Translations under genes and position numbers: made by a program
Notes under the pieces: generated by a model
Seen by the model: only the letters and a program-made list of their open reading frames with translations
The model's database searches: none
Told to the model about the DNA's origin: nothing
Source: Tepidibacter thalassicus DSM 15285
Lineage (GTDB): Bacteria; Bacillota; Clostridia; Peptostreptococcales; Peptostreptococcaceae
Length of the DNA: 64,000 nt
Assembly: GCF_900129915.1 (NCBI RefSeq)
Contig: NZ_FQXH01000006.1
Coordinates: 124,001-188,000, forward strand
Direction of reading: 5' to 3'
Shown here: positions 16,178-28,067 of the stretch, in pieces
How positions within the stretch are numbered: the stretch's first letter is position 1
How the letters are laid out: each line of letters begins with the position of its first letter

Positions 16178-17021
16178 CTTTATCAACTTTTATATCTTTT
16201 ATTAAACTATAATCTTCAATGTTAAATGCTTTTATAGTATCGTTTTTTATATCAGATACAAACAATATTTTTTTATCACAAGATATATTTATCCCAAGAG
16301 GCTTACCTAATATTTCTATTTCTTTTTTAATTTTATATTCTTCAGAATCCAATATCAATACACTTTGTCTACAAAAATCTGTTATATAAACTTCATTTTT
16401 CAAATCATTTAGTATTATCTCTATAGGCAATTTAAAGCAATCTAACACATTAATTATCTTAAAAGTAAATCTATCCAATATTATTATACGTCCATTTTTA
16501 GTGGTTACATAAATTATATTTTTTATTTCATCAACTTTTAAATGCCATGGCGTAAAATTTAATTCTACTTTTTCAATGATATTCTTAGATATCACATCTA
16601 TTACAATCAAATAATTAGAACATGGAACATACAATTTATGTTGATTTTTATCTAAAACAATTCCGTGAGGCATATTATCAACACAAACAACACCTATAGG
16701 ATTAACTTTTTTCACATCAACTATATATATACTATTAGAATCTTCATTAGCTATATAAAGTTCTTCATCATTGTAAAGCACAACTTGACTCAAATTTCCA
16801 CCTATAGATATACTATCTATTACTGTTTTATCTTCTATACTGACTATATATAAAACTCCATTTACACTACTAGGTATATATATAATTTTCTCATTTTTAT
16901 CTATACAAAAATGATGAGGATATACATTTTCATCTAAATATATTCTATCCTCTTCTAAAAGAAACTTTCCATTTATAATAGATATACTTTTTGACAAAAA
17001 ATTAGAAACATAAACTCTCAC
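16152..17021 (-). CDS. YncE-like beta-propeller repeat protein
   Basis: A 289-residue protein built of about seven repeats of 40-45 residues with the pattern KIIYIPSSxNGVLYIVSIEDKTVIDSI, i.e. YVTN/NHL-type blades (VYVSNFLSKSISIIN; LYIANEDSNSIYIVDV; LYVPCSNYLIVIDV; IYVTTKNGRIIILD; VYITDFCRQSVLILD; LFVSDIKNDTIKAFN). No signal peptide is seen, so it is likely cytosolic or spore-associated. GTG at 17021 is seven bases after SD GGAGGG and preferred to ATG 17027, which is too close. Partner and function unknown; propellers usually bind proteins or ligands. Confidence 0.7.
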   Translation of the reverse strand: MRVYVSNFLSKSISIINGKFLLEEDRIYLDENVYPHHFCIDKNEKIIYIPSSVNGVLYIVSIEDKTVIDSISIGGNLSQVVLYNDEELYIANEDSNSIYIVDVKKVNPIGVVCVDNMPHGIVLDKNQHKLYVPCSNYLIVIDVISKNIIEKVELNFTPWHLKVDEIKNIIYVTTKNGRIIILDRFTFKIINVLDCFKLPIEIILNDLKNEVYITDFCRQSVLILDSEEYKIKKEIEILGKPLGINISCDKKILFVSDIKNDTIKAFNIEDYSLIKDIKVDKEPTTIICR

Positions 17022-17181
17022 CCCCATATCCCTCCTTTCTTTATTTTCAAACATCCAAATTTTTATATAATAAATAATATATTACTTTTTCCATTATTTT
17101 GATACATTTTTGTTGACTTTTTCATATATATATAATATATACTATAGTAGGGTATAGTTATAAAAATAAGGAGGTTGCACC

Positions 17182-17445
17182 ATGTATGTATATAAAACTT
17201 CAGGAGTATGTTCTAAAGAAATAAGATTTGAAATTGAAGACGATATAATTAAATCTGTAGAATTTGTAGGTGGATGTCCTGGTAACTTACTTGGAATTAA
17301 AACACTTGTAGAAGGGAAAAAAGTAGATGATGTACTAAAAAAATTCAAAGGAATACCTTGTGGCAACAGATCAACTTCTTGTCCAGATCAATTTTCAAAA
17401 GCATTAGAATTATATAAATCAAAAAAATCAAAACAAAGTGCATAA
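17182..17445 (+). CDS. TSCPD domain protein (TIGR03905 family)
   Basis: The 87-residue protein has the conserved cysteines C10, C34 (GGCPGNL), C61 (GIPCGNRSTSCPDQ) and C67. The TSCPD domain also ends some B12-dependent ribonucleotide reductases, where it may bind metal; the stand-alone short form is widespread in Clostridia and of unknown function. Metal binding is inferred from cysteines. SD AAGGAGGTTGCACC precedes the ATG, and a -10-like TATACTATAG lies upstream. Monocistronic, convergent with folC. Confidence 0.85.
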   Translation: MYVYKTSGVCSKEIRFEIEDDIIKSVEFVGGCPGNLLGIKTLVEGKKVDDVLKKFKGIPCGNRSTSCPDQFSKALELYKSKKSKQSA

Positions 17446-17477
17446 TAAAAGGGCGATTAAATATCACCCTTTTATTA
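17444..17477. terminator. Bidirectional terminator between TSCPD gene and folC
   Basis: AATAAAAGGG-CGAT and ATATCACCCTTTTATT form a strong stem with T-runs on both strands; it overlaps the folC stop codon. Confidence 0.85.
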
Positions 17478-18756
17478 TACTTCTCACAGCTCCTATCATA
17501 TATAAAGATCCTGCACATATTATAACTTCATCTTCATTAGATTCATCGACAACTAATTTTACAGCTTCATTTATATCATCTATAGAAATACACTCTTTAC
17601 CCATACTAAATATCTTTTCCTTTAATTGTTGAGCAGTTAAAGCTCTATCACTATTAGGAGTTGTAACATATACTTTCCTACATTTAGGTATTAATACATC
17701 AAGTACTGAATCGACATCTTTATCTTTAAGCATACCAATTAACAATGTTACTTTTTTATTATTTAAATATTTATCTATACAGTTTGCAAGAGATATCGCT
17801 CCATCCTTATTATGAGCACCATCTATAATAAAAAGAGGTTTTTCCATCAAAATTTCAATTCTGCCAGGCCATTTGGTTTCTTTTAATCCATTATATATAT
17901 TTTTTTTATCTATTTTAAAATCATACTTATTTTTTAATATACTTATAACATTCAAAGCAACTACAGCATTATTTACTTGATGGTCTCCTATTAATTTTAT
18001 TTCCAAACCATCGTATTTTTCATTGTTTAAATTAAAATTAAATATTTGCCCATATATATCACATTTAACAATTTCTTTATCTTTTATATTTGCAATAGTT
18101 AAACTAGCATTTTTATTTTTAACTAAATCCCTTATAACATCCTCAGCTTCTTTTTCTTGAGGATAAATAACGACATCACAATTTTCCTTTATTATTCCTC
18201 CCTTTTCATAAGCTATTTTAGATATTGTATCCCCTAAATAATCTGTATGATCCATACTTATAGGGGTAATAACACAAACCAAAGGTTTTTTTACTACATT
18301 TGTAGCATCAAACCTTCCACCCATTCCTACTTCTAAAACTAAAAAATCTACATTTTGTTCTTTATAATAGTAAAATGCAATAGCAGTTACTATTTCAAAT
18401 TCAGTTGGATGATTATACCCCATATTTATCATATAATCTACTTTTTCTTTAACTATTTGAGTTACTCTTGCAAGCTCTTTTTCTTTTATATTTTCTCCAT
18501 TTATCCTTATTCTCTCTGTAAAAGTTTCAAGATAAGGAGAAGTATAGAGCCCAACTTTATACCCTTGATTAACCAAAATAGAACTTATAAAAGAACACGT
18601 TGATCCTTTTCCATTAGTTCCAGCAACATGTATAACATTTAAATGTTCTTGAGGATTTCCAAGAAGCTCTAAGAGCTTAGTTATATTATCTAATCCCAAT
18701 TTTCTTCCAAATTTATAAGTACCATGTATATATTCTAAAGCCTCATTATAATTCAT
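17464..18756 (-). CDS. folC: Bifunctional folylpolyglutamate / dihydrofolate synthase
   Basis: The 430-residue ATP-dependent ligase adds glutamate to folates. Signatures: P-loop HVAGTNGKGSTCSF, YTSPYLETFTERIRING, LEVGMGGRFDATNV, and the IDGAHNKDG motif. The frame extends 25 codons upstream, but MNYNEALEYIHG at 18756 is the normal FolC start and follows SD GGGGAG. It lies downstream of valS on the same strand; the valS-folC order is common in Firmicutes. A hairpin between the two suggests partial separation. Confidence 0.95.
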   Translation of the reverse strand: MNYNEALEYIHGTYKFGRKLGLDNITKLLELLGNPQEHLNVIHVAGTNGKGSTCSFISSILVNQGYKVGLYTSPYLETFTERIRINGENIKEKELARVTQIVKEKVDYMINMGYNHPTEFEIVTAIAFYYYKEQNVDFLVLEVGMGGRFDATNVVKKPLVCVITPISMDHTDYLGDTISKIAYEKGGIIKENCDVVIYPQEKEAEDVIRDLVKNKNASLTIANIKDKEIVKCDIYGQIFNFNLNNEKYDGLEIKLIGDHQVNNAVVALNVISILKNKYDFKIDKKNIYNGLKETKWPGRIEILMEKPLFIIDGAHNKDGAISLANCIDKYLNNKKVTLLIGMLKDKDVDSVLDVLIPKCRKVYVTTPNSDRALTAQQLKEKIFSMGKECISIDDINEAVKLVVDESNEDEVIICAGSLYMIGAVRSIIKG

Positions 18757-18802
18757 ATCAATCTCCCCATTCCCTAAATTTATTCTTAAATTTAAGTAAA
18801 TA

Positions 18803-18837
18803 TAAGCGTGAATTTTATTTTTTAAATTCACGCTTAA
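18803..18837 (-). other. Hairpin between valS and folC
   Basis: TAAGCGTGAATTT and AAAATTCACGCTTA form a long stem just after the valS stop codon. No proper T-run follows, so it may terminate weakly or stabilise the upstream mRNA rather than end it. Confidence 0.5.
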
Positions 18838-18844
18838 TACAATA

Positions 18845-21511
18845 CTACTTTAACTTAGCTTTTAAATTATCAAGTCTTTCAAGCACCGATTTCATCATTT
18901 CCTCATATTTTTCTTTTTTAGCTTTTTCTTCTTCCACCAAACGAGCTGGAGCTTTACTTAAAAATCCTTCATTTGATAATTTTCCATTCACTCTTTTTAA
19001 TTCACCTTCAAGTTTTATCCTTTCCTTTTCAAGCCTTTCTATTTCTTTTTCAAAATCCACAAGTTCATCAAGAGGTATATAAATTTGCGCTCCATCTATC
19101 ACAGCAGACATAGCATCTTCAGGAACTCCATCTTTATCTTTTAATATTTCAACATTAGATGCTGATGCCAATGTCTTAAAATAATCTTTACCTTCCTCAA
19201 TAACACTTAATTTTTCTTCAGTTGGAATAATAATTACTCTGGCTTTTTTTGAAGGAATAACATTCATTTCCGCTCTTATATTTCTAACATTTCTTATTCC
19301 TTCCATTATTAAATTCATTTTTTCTTCTTCTTCTTTCATATTGTCTTCTTCTTTGTATTTTGGCCAAGAAGATAATACGATGCTTCCATTTACAGTCGGA
19401 AGATATGTATATATTTCCTCTGTAATAAAAGGCATATATGGATGAAGTAATTTTAATATATTTTCAAGAACATAAGTTAAAGTATACAAAGCTGCTTTTT
19501 TACTTTCTAAATCTTCTCCATAAAGTCTAGGTTTTACCATCTCTATATACCAATCACAATATTCTGACCAAGTAAAATCATATACCTTTTGAATAGCCAT
19601 GCCAAGTTCAAATTTTTCCATATTTTCAGTTGTCTCTTTTACAACATTATTAAGTCTTGATATTATCCATTTATCAGCAAGAGTCAATTTACTATCTACA
19701 TTTTCTCTGCTTAATTCACTTACTAATTCTTCACTTAAATTCATAAATACAAATCTAGATGCATTCCAAAGCTTATTTGCAAAATTTCTAGCAGATTCTA
19801 CTCTTTCCATGTAAAATCTCATATCATTTCCAGGAGTATTTCCTGTAGCTAATGTAAATCTCAATGCATCTGCCCCATAATTTTCTATTATTTCAAGAGG
19901 ATCTATTCCATTACCTAAAGATTTACTCATTTTTCTCCCTTGAGAATCTCTAACTAATCCATGAATTAAAACATATTTAAATGGAATTTCATTCATACAA
20001 TAAAGTCCTGAAAATACCATTCTAATAACCCAGAAAAATATGATATCATATCCTGTAACCAATACATCTGTTGGGTAAAAATACTCAAGTTCTTTTGTTT
20101 TATTTGGCCAACCAAGAGTAGAAAAAGGCCATAACGCTGAAGAAAACCACGTATCAAGTACATCTTCATCTTGTTTTAAATTAGTACTGCTACATTTAGG
20201 ACAATTAATAGGTCTTTCTTTAGATACAATAGTTTCTTCACAATCTTGACAGTAAAAAGCAGGTATTCTATGACCCCACCATAATTGTCTTGAAATACAC
20301 CAATCTTTTATATTTTCAAGCCAATGGAAATATATTTTATTAAATCTCTCCGGTACAAGTTTTATTTTACCACTTTTTACAGCATCTATGGCAGGTTTAG
20401 CTAATTCTTCCATTTTAACAAACCACTGTTTAGATACCATAGGTTCAATTACTGTATTACATCTATAACAATGTCCTACATTATGAGTATGATCTTTTAT
20501 TTTAACTAGGTATCCTTCTTCATCTAAATCTTTAATAAGCTGTTTTCTACACTCATATCTATCCATTCCTTCATACTTTCCTGCTTTTTCATTCATAGTT
20601 CCATCTTCATTCATCACAACTATTTGTTCAAGATTATGTCTTAATCCAACTTCAAAATCATTAGGGTCATGAGCTGGAGTTATCTTAACTGCTCCTGTAC
20701 CAAATTCCATCTCAACATATTCATCAGCGATTATCGGAATTTCTCTTCCAACTAATGGTAATATCAAAGTTTTACCTACTAAATGCTTATATCTTTCATC
20801 TTCTGGATTAACTGCAACAGCAGTATCTCCTAATATTGTTTCTGGTCTTGTCGTAGCAATTTCTATAAATTCCTCACTATCTTTTACAGGATATTTTACA
20901 TGATAAAAATGTCCATCATGCTCTTCATGTTCAACTTCTGCATCAGATAAAGAAGTTTTACAATCAGGACACCAGTTTATAATTCTATTACCTCTATATA
21001 TAAGTCCTTCATTATATAATTTTATAAAAAATTCTGTAACAGCTTCATTACATCCTTCGTCCATAGTAAATCTTTCTCTATCCCAATCACAAGAATCTCC
21101 TAATTTTTTCATTTGTTCAACTATTCTTCTTCCATACTCATTTCTCCATTCCCAAGCTCTCTTTAAAAATTCTTCTCTTCCTAATTCATATTTACTTTTT
21201 CCTTCTTCTTTTCTTATTTTTTCAACAACTTTAACTTCTGTTGCTATACTTGCATGATCTGTTCCAGGTTGCCAAAGAGTAGCATATCCATCCATTCTCT
21301 TCCATCTTATTAATATATCTTGAAGAGTATGATCAAGAGCATGTCCCATATGTAACTGTCCTGTTATATTAGGCGGAGGAAGCATTATAGTAAAAGGTTT
21401 CTTATTTTCATCAATTTCCCCTTTAAAATAACCATTTTCTAACCATTTATTATATAATCTCTCTTCAAATTCTTTCGGATTGTAAGTTTTTGGTAAGTTC
21501 TTTATTTCCAT
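18845..21511 (-). CDS. valS: Valyl-tRNA synthetase
   Basis: The 888-residue class I enzyme charges tRNA-Val. HIGH-type motif HMGH (54-57, after PPPNITGQL) and [14 protein letters not shown] (near 530) are present. The long CP1 editing insertion (about 190-400, e.g. [20 protein letters not shown]) and the C-terminal coiled coil (about 815-885, [21 protein letters not shown]) that contacts tRNA are intact. It starts at ATG 21511 with SD GAGG, downstream of a T-box leader that terminates transcription when charged tRNA-Val is plentiful. Confidence 0.97.
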   Translation of the reverse strand: MEIKNLPKTYNPKEFEERLYNKWLENGYFKGEIDENKKPFTIMLPPPNITGQLHMGHALDHTLQDILIRWKRMDGYATLWQPGTDHASIATEVKVVEKIRKEEGKSKYELGREEFLKRAWEWRNEYGRRIVEQMKKLGDSCDWDRERFTMDEGCNEAVTEFFIKLYNEGLIYRGNRIINWCPDCKTSLSDAEVEHEEHDGHFYHVKYPVKDSEEFIEIATTRPETILGDTAVAVNPEDERYKHLVGKTLILPLVGREIPIIADEYVEMEFGTGAVKITPAHDPNDFEVGLRHNLEQIVVMNEDGTMNEKAGKYEGMDRYECRKQLIKDLDEEGYLVKIKDHTHNVGHCYRCNTVIEPMVSKQWFVKMEELAKPAIDAVKSGKIKLVPERFNKIYFHWLENIKDWCISRQLWWGHRIPAFYCQDCEETIVSKERPINCPKCSSTNLKQDEDVLDTWFSSALWPFSTLGWPNKTKELEYFYPTDVLVTGYDIIFFWVIRMVFSGLYCMNEIPFKYVLIHGLVRDSQGRKMSKSLGNGIDPLEIIENYGADALRFTLATGNTPGNDMRFYMERVESARNFANKLWNASRFVFMNLSEELVSELSRENVDSKLTLADKWIISRLNNVVKETTENMEKFELGMAIQKVYDFTWSEYCDWYIEMVKPRLYGEDLESKKAALYTLTYVLENILKLLHPYMPFITEEIYTYLPTVNGSIVLSSWPKYKEEDNMKEEEEKMNLIMEGIRNVRNIRAEMNVIPSKKARVIIIPTEEKLSVIEEGKDYFKTLASASNVEILKDKDGVPEDAMSAVIDGAQIYIPLDELVDFEKEIERLEKERIKLEGELKRVNGKLSNEGFLSKAPARLVEEEKAKKEKYEEMMKSVLERLDNLKAKLK

Positions 21512-21545
21512 TTTGTAACCTCCTCATTTATAATTATATCCATAT

Positions 21546-21775
21546 AAAAAAGCTTTTCATCCATTAAGGACGAAAAGCTCGCGGTACCACCTTAGTTCCA
21601 GAAAAAATCTGACACTCATTTTTTTAACGGCATATACCGTCTAAGCTTACTCCAATTTCAGCTTAGAAGCTCCAAAGCTACATTCCATAAACTCAAACCT
21701 AGAAAGTCTTTCAGCCATGGACTTTCCTCTCTAAAGGCGATATTTATGTACTCCTCTTTTTCATCGCTTTTTTTA
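21546..21775 (-). promoter_or_regulatory. T-box leader (valine, GUA specifier) of valS
   Basis: The T-box sequence AAGGTGGTACCGCG (about 21580-21593) is followed by the terminator stem GAGCTTTTC-GTCC / GGATGAAAAGCT with a T-run (21546-21579). The Stem I region shows GAGGAGTA and AGAGAG-type motifs, and the GUA codon at 21681-21679, just before GCTTTGGAG, sits where the specifier is expected. Uncharged tRNA-Val would stabilise the antiterminator. Control of valS by valine status is well established for this RNA class. Confidence 0.93.
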
Positions 21776-21911
21776 TATTAAAATTTACTTATTGTAAATT
21801 ATATAATATTTTTCATTTTTGTCAACAATATTATTTTATTTTCTAATAAGTTAGTTGCAACACTTTTTTAATTAATTATGAATAATATGATTAAAGAAAG
21901 GAGTGAAAAAA

Positions 21912-22802
21912 ATGCTTTATCACGTTAAACGAGGTGATACTTTACAAAAAATTGCTGCAAAATTTAATACAACACCACAAGCAATAATGGAAGCCAATGT
22001 AATATGTAATCCAAATTTTATTTCAGCTAATACACCTCTTATTATACCTGAACCCAACATAAAACTACCTAAATCCCAAGGTCAAGTACCTTATTATATT
22101 ATGCAATATGGCGATACTTATTCATGTCTCTCTAAACAATTTAATATATCTATCAATTCTCTTATTTATATGAATAAATTTAATCCAAACTTTATACCTA
22201 CTGGTTCTGAAATACTAGTTGGAGAATATCTTTCAAATCCTTTAGAACTTAAAGAAAAATGGGAAACAATGGGCAATACTAAATGTAATAAACTATCTGA
22301 AGAAGAAGTTTACGATATATATTATAATGGATCTTTCATATGGCAAGCTCTAGGAAATCAATCTATTCCATATTTACTAAATTTATTAGAAAACACTTGT
22401 GATATAGTTCGTTTTTATTCAATAGTAAGTCTTGGAAGAATTGCTCGAAATAGTCAAAATGTAATAAATGCTCTCACAAATATGACTAATGATAAAAGCG
22501 AACTTATTTCAAATACAGCTGAATTTGCTCTAAATAGAATATACTTAGTTAATAAATACAGCAAAAGAATCCATATTACACTTACTGAAAATAGAATTTA
22601 CGATAATCCAAATTTAAAATCAAATTTCTTTCCTATTCCCACCGGAAGCCAAGTTATGTCATTAAACTGGGCTATTCCAAGTCCAACTGGAGAAGTGAAT
22701 ATGGCAGGAGATGTAATTTTATATGATAGAGTTCGTTTCTTTGCTATCAATCGAGATGGCTATATTCCTAGACTTGGATTAAATCAAATCAATGTCATAT
22801 AA
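21912..22802 (+). CDS. LysM-HEAT repeat protein
   Basis: The 296-residue protein has two LysM domains (about 2-48 YHVKRGDTLQKIAAKFNTT; 60-108 YYIMQYGDTYSCLSKQFNIS), which bind peptidoglycan or spore cortex glycan, followed by a HEAT-like helical part (about 140-215; ALGNQSIPYLLNLLENTC, FYSIVSLGRIARNSQNVINAL) and a C-terminal SH3-like region (TGSQVMSLNW). No signal peptide is visible, as is usual for LysM proteins that reach the spore from the mother cell. The ATG at 21912 is preferred over GTG 21903, which overlaps SD AAAGGAG. The LysM+HEAT combination is unusual; spore envelope assembly is my inference. Confidence 0.75.
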   Translation: MLYHVKRGDTLQKIAAKFNTTPQAIMEANVICNPNFISANTPLIIPEPNIKLPKSQGQVPYYIMQYGDTYSCLSKQFNISINSLIYMNKFNPNFIPTGSEILVGEYLSNPLELKEKWETMGNTKCNKLSEEEVYDIYYNGSFIWQALGNQSIPYLLNLLENTCDIVRFYSIVSLGRIARNSQNVINALTNMTNDKSELISNTAEFALNRIYLVNKYSKRIHITLTENRIYDNPNLKSNFFPIPTGSQVMSLNWAIPSPTGEVNMAGDVILYDRVRFFAINRDGYIPRLGLNQINVI

Positions 22803-22807
22803 TAAAC

Positions 22808-22851
22808 AAAGGCTCTAATATTAATTAGATAAAATTAGTATTAGAGCCTTT
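22808..22851. terminator. Bidirectional terminator
   Basis: AAAGGCTCTAATA and TATTAGAGCCTTT form a 13-bp stem between convergent genes, with T-rich flanks. Confidence 0.85.
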
Positions 22852-22858
22852 CATTTTA

Positions 22859-23737
22859 TCAACTAATCATTTCAATATATCTTTTTTTTTCACATTTATA
22901 TTCAATACTATTTAATATTTCTATATAATTTATTATTTTATCCAAATTATAATTAAATACCACATCTACATCACTATCTACATCTTTTATTTTTTTATTA
23001 AAACTCCCATATAAATCTACAAGTCTATTATAATTTTCCCTATTCAAATTACAATTTCCTTCCAAAGCCTCTATAATTTGCAAGTAAAAATATACCTTTT
23101 TGCATATATTTATAACTTCATTTACATTATCAATTTTTATCTTTTCATCTTTTTTAAATCTAAACTCTTTTAAATCTCTTTCTAAGTTTGATACTTTATT
23201 ATAAAATTCTTTCAAGTCAACATCTATATCATCAATAATTTTATATTTAACTATACTTATTAAATTTTTTACTGTTTCATCACATTCTTTTAAAATTCTT
23301 TCCAAACTATTTAATGGAGCTATAAAATAATTTACTAAAACAGCCACAGTAATTCCTAATAATGTATCAAATACTCTATTTAATGCATAAAAAACTGGAT
23401 CTCTTCCATCTAAATTAGTCATAATTACACAAAATACAATTCCCGCTATAGTTACTGATTTATTCCATCTGAGCAAATTACATATATATATAATTACTAT
23501 AATTCCAATTCCAGAAAGCACAGTACTTGTAGGATTAATAGCATAAAACACAAGTCCCACTATAGCTCCTAAAATAGTTCCTAACATCCTATTTCTACCT
23601 ACTTTAAAAGACTCTATTACTGAATTTTGCATAGATATAATAGCCGCTATTGCTGCATAAAAAGGATATTCCATATCTAAAAATTTAGATACTGCTATAG
23701 ATAATGAAACAGCTATAGCTGTTTTTATATTCCTCAT
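22859..23737 (-). CDS. FUSC-family (aromatic acid exporter-like) membrane protein
   Basis: The 292-residue protein has about six transmembrane segments in residues 1-145 (FYAAIAAIISMQNSVIESFKVGRNRMLGTILGAIVG is the family hallmark, followed by NRVFDTLLGITVAVLVNYF) and a soluble, coiled C-terminal half (about 150-290). This resembles the ArAE/FUSC family of bacterial aromatic-acid or small-molecule exporters. Substrate unknown. ATG at 23737 follows GAGGG; an in-frame TTG at 23749 precedes the SD. Divergent from the SBP gene. Confidence 0.75.
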   Translation of the reverse strand: MRNIKTAIAVSLSIAVSKFLDMEYPFYAAIAAIISMQNSVIESFKVGRNRMLGTILGAIVGLVFYAINPTSTVLSGIGIIVIIYICNLLRWNKSVTIAGIVFCVIMTNLDGRDPVFYALNRVFDTLLGITVAVLVNYFIAPLNSLERILKECDETVKNLISIVKYKIIDDIDVDLKEFYNKVSNLERDLKEFRFKKDEKIKIDNVNEVINICKKVYFYLQIIEALEGNCNLNRENYNRLVDLYGSFNKKIKDVDSDVDVVFNYNLDKIINYIEILNSIEYKCEKKRYIEMIS

Positions 23738-23894
23738 TCCTACCCTCAAAAAAATGCCCTCCTTTTTATTTTTATCCCTTATATATTATCATAATCTAAA
23801 AAAACAACAATATAAAAATTTATTGTAACCATTATAATCTTATTGAATATATTATAAATACATACAAAATTGCACTTCCAAGGAGGGTCATTAT

Positions 23895-24899
23895 ATGAAA
23901 CTTCATAAAAAAATCATCTTAATATTATCATCTATTATAATACTATTGCTCATAGTCAATGGATGTTCTAATAAAAAATCAACTAAAGTAACCCTTGCAG
24001 AAGTTACTCATTCTATATTTTATGCTCCTCAATACGTAGCTTTAACAGAAGGATTTTTCGAAGAAGAAGGATTAGATGTTGAAATTATAAACACTAAAGG
24101 AGCAGATAAAACAATGGCTGCTCTTCTTTCAAACGAAGCAGACATAGGATTTATGGGACCCGAAGCATCTATATACGTTTATAATCAAGGGAAAAAAGAC
24201 TATGCTATAAATTTTGCACAACTCACTCAAAGAGACGGTAGTTTTTTAATAGGAAGAGAGAAAGATGACACTTTTACATTTAATAAACTAAAAGGCAAAA
24301 CCATAATAGGTGGAAGAAAAGGCGGCGTTCCAGAAATGACTTTAGAGTATGTACTCAAAAAAAACGGCCTTAAAATCGGAAAAGATGTTACAGTTAGAAC
24401 TGATATTCAATTTTCTGTTATGGCAGGAGCATTCACCAATGGCGAAGGAGATTATGTCGCATTATTTGAACCTGTAGCTACTTCTCTAGAAAAAGAAGGT
24501 AAAGGCTATATAGTATTATCTATCGGCAAAGAATCAGGATATATTCCATATACATGTTACTCTGCTAAAAAATCATATATTGAAAATAATCCTGACATAA
24601 TTCAAAAGTTCACTAATGCTATATACAAAGGTCAACTTTGGGTACAAAATCACTCTGAAAAAGAAATTGCTAAATCTATATCTTCACAATTTCCTGATAC
24701 AGATATAAATACTTTATCTGCTGTTATACGAAGATATAAATCCCAAGATACTTGGGCTAAAGATCCAATATTAAAAGAAGATAGTCTAAACCATCTCATG
24801 GATATAATAAAACTCGCTGGAGAATTAGATAAAAAAGCCCCTTATGAAAAAATAGTTACAACACAATTTGCAAAAAAATCCGTAGAAAATATTAAGTAA
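23895..24899 (+). CDS. NMT1/SsuA-type ABC transporter substrate-binding lipoprotein
   Basis: The 334-residue protein starts with a lipoprotein signal (hydrophobic 7-22, lipobox IVNGC with C24) and a periplasmic-binding-protein fold of the NitT/TauT/THI5 type: FYAPQYVALTEGFFEEEGLDVEII, LLSNEADIGFMGPEASIYVYN and GYIPYTCYSAKKSYIENNPDIIQKF are characteristic. It sits on the outside of the membrane and delivers a nitrogen- or sulfur-bearing organic compound or thiamine precursor. No permease or ATPase is adjacent, so its partners are encoded elsewhere. SD AAGGAGGGTC is strong. Confidence 0.8.
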   Translation: MKLHKKIILILSSIIILLLIVNGCSNKKSTKVTLAEVTHSIFYAPQYVALTEGFFEEEGLDVEIINTKGADKTMAALLSNEADIGFMGPEASIYVYNQGKKDYAINFAQLTQRDGSFLIGREKDDTFTFNKLKGKTIIGGRKGGVPEMTLEYVLKKNGLKIGKDVTVRTDIQFSVMAGAFTNGEGDYVALFEPVATSLEKEGKGYIVLSIGKESGYIPYTCYSAKKSYIENNPDIIQKFTNAIYKGQLWVQNHSEKEIAKSISSQFPDTDINTLSAVIRRYKSQDTWAKDPILKEDSLNHLMDIIKLAGELDKKAPYEKIVTTQFAKKSVENIK

Positions 24900-24904
24900 T
24901 TATA

Positions 24905-24937
24905 AATAAGCTGTTGACATTAGCCAACAGCTTATTT
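24905..24937. terminator. Bidirectional terminator between the SBP gene and gdhA
   Basis: AATAAGCTGTTG and CAACAGCTTATTT pair around an eight-base loop between the convergent genes. Confidence 0.85.
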
Positions 24938-24942
24938 ATATA

Positions 24943-26286
<1,344 letters not shown>

Positions 26287-26385
26287 TCATCCCCCATGTT
26301 AAATTTTTAAGTGTATAATTATATATACCCTTTATCTATAATTATACAACTTATGGAATATTTTTCAACCAGCTTTTTAACAATC

Positions 26386-27141
26386 CTAACCAAACTTTCC
26401 TATTATGTAATCGTTAGTTCTTTTGTCCTTTGGATTAGCAAATATTTTGTTTGTCTCTCCAAATTCAATCAACTCTCCCAGTAAAAAAAATGCGGTATTA
26501 TCAGATATTCTAGCTGCTTGTTGCATTGAATGAGTAACTATTACTATAGTATAATCCTTCTTTAATTCCTGTATTAAATTTTCTACTCTAGATGTTGCTA
26601 TAGGATCTAATGCTGATGTTGGCTCATCCATTAAAATTACTTCCGGCTCCATGGCAATAGCTCTTGCAATACACAACCTCTGTTGTTGTCCCCCTGATAA
26701 ACTATATGCAGATTTATTCAACCTATCTTTTACTTCATCCCATAACGCTGCTCCACGAAGACTTTTTTCAACAATCTCATCTAATTTCTTTTTATCTTTA
26801 ACTCCTTGTTTTTTAAGTCCATACACAACATTTTCATATATAGATTTTGGAAAAGGATTTGGTTTTTGAAAAACCATTCCAACTCTTTTTCTTAATTCTT
26901 CTACCTGCATAGAATTTGAATATATATCTTCTCCATCTAGTAAAATCTCTCCATCTAATTTTGTTCCTTCAACTAAATCATTCATTCTATTAAGAGTTCT
27001 CAAAAATGTAGATTTACCACAACCTGATGGTCCTATAAAAGCAGTTACTTTATTTTCTTCTATATCTATACTTATATTCTTTAAAGCTCTAAAGTTTCCA
27101 TAATAAAAATTTAAATTACTTATTTTCATTTTAACAAACAT
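26386..27141 (-). CDS. pstB: Phosphate ABC transporter ATPase PstB
   Basis: The 251-residue ATPase has Walker [11 protein letters not shown]-loop [15 protein letters not shown] (typical of PstB), signature [14 protein letters not shown] and Walker [14 protein letters not shown]. It powers the PstSCA phosphate importer. The ATG at 27141 follows SD GGGGGAG. Last gene of the pst unit; no phoU follows within the window, although pstB-phoU is the usual order. Confidence 0.96.
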   Translation of the reverse strand: MFVKMKISNLNFYYGNFRALKNISIDIEENKVTAFIGPSGCGKSTFLRTLNRMNDLVEGTKLDGEILLDGEDIYSNSMQVEELRKRVGMVFQKPNPFPKSIYENVVYGLKKQGVKDKKKLDEIVEKSLRGAALWDEVKDRLNKSAYSLSGGQQQRLCIARAIAMEPEVILMDEPTSALDPIATSRVENLIQELKKDYTIVIVTHSMQQAARISDNTAFFLLGELIEFGETNKIFANPKDKRTNDYIIGKFG

Positions 27142-27155
27142 ATTATCTCCCCCTA

Positions 27156-28067
27156 CTATTTTATTCTATCTTGATACTTATTTCTTAATAAAATCGCTAT
27201 TAAATTTATAAATACTAAAACTATAAGTAAAACTATTATCCCTGCAGATGCAACATTTTGAAATTCAACCTGAGGTTTTGATACCCAATTATATATTTGA
27301 AGAGGCAAAGTTGTAAATTCATCAAATATCCCTTTTGGAGAAAACCAAATTCCAGCTGCTCCTCCAACAATTACAAGTGGTGCTACTTCTCCTATAGCTC
27401 TTGATAATGCAAGTATTGTACCCGTTAATATTCCAGGCATAGCATAAGGTATAATAACTCCTATTATTGTATCCCATTTAGTAGCCCCCAACGCAAAAGA
27501 AGCTTCTTTTAACTCCTTTGGTACCGTTTTTAAAGCTTCCTGAGATGAAACTATTATTATTGGAAGTATCAAAAGAGCCATAGTTAAAGATGCAGATAAA
27601 ATACTTCTCCCCAAATTAAAATATCTAACAAACAAAGAAAGTCCTAATATTCCATACACTACAGATGGTACTCCTGCTAAATTACTTATATTAACTTGTA
27701 TTAAATTTGTAAATTTATTTTTAGGCGCATATTCTTCTATATATATAGCTGTCCCAAGCCCTAAAGGAAATGCAATAAAAATTGTCAATATATTTATCCA
27801 TAAAGTTCCAAGTATAGCTGCTCTTATTCCTGATTTACTAGCAATCCTAGATGTGTAATTTAAAAAGAAATCAATATTAACATGAGATATTCCCCTCTTA
27901 AACACACCATAAAAAAGAAAAATTAACATTATTATACTAAACGATATAGATACTAATAATACAAAGTGGAAAATTTCATTTATAAATTTTCTCTTTCTTA
28001 AATTTCCTACATCACAAAATTCCTTACTAATTAATTTTTTATTTTTTAAATTTATAACATCCATCAA
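27156..28067 (-). CDS. pstA: Phosphate ABC transporter permease PstA
   Basis: A 303-residue protein with six transmembrane segments and the EAA loop ([24 protein letters not shown]) that docks PstB. It starts inside the last codons of pstC (4-bp overlap), showing translational coupling. Together with PstC it forms the membrane channel. Confidence 0.95.
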   Translation of the reverse strand: MMDVINLKNKKLISKEFCDVGNLRKRKFINEIFHFVLLVSISFSIIMLIFLFYGVFKRGISHVNIDFFLNYTSRIASKSGIRAAILGTLWINILTIFIAFPLGLGTAIYIEEYAPKNKFTNLIQVNISNLAGVPSVVYGILGLSLFVRYFNLGRSILSASLTMALLILPIIIVSSQEALKTVPKELKEASFALGATKWDTIIGVIIPYAMPGILTGTILALSRAIGEVAPLVIVGGAAGIWFSPKGIFDEFTTLPLQIYNWVSKPQVEFQNVASAGIIVLLIVLVFINLIAILLRNKYQDRIK

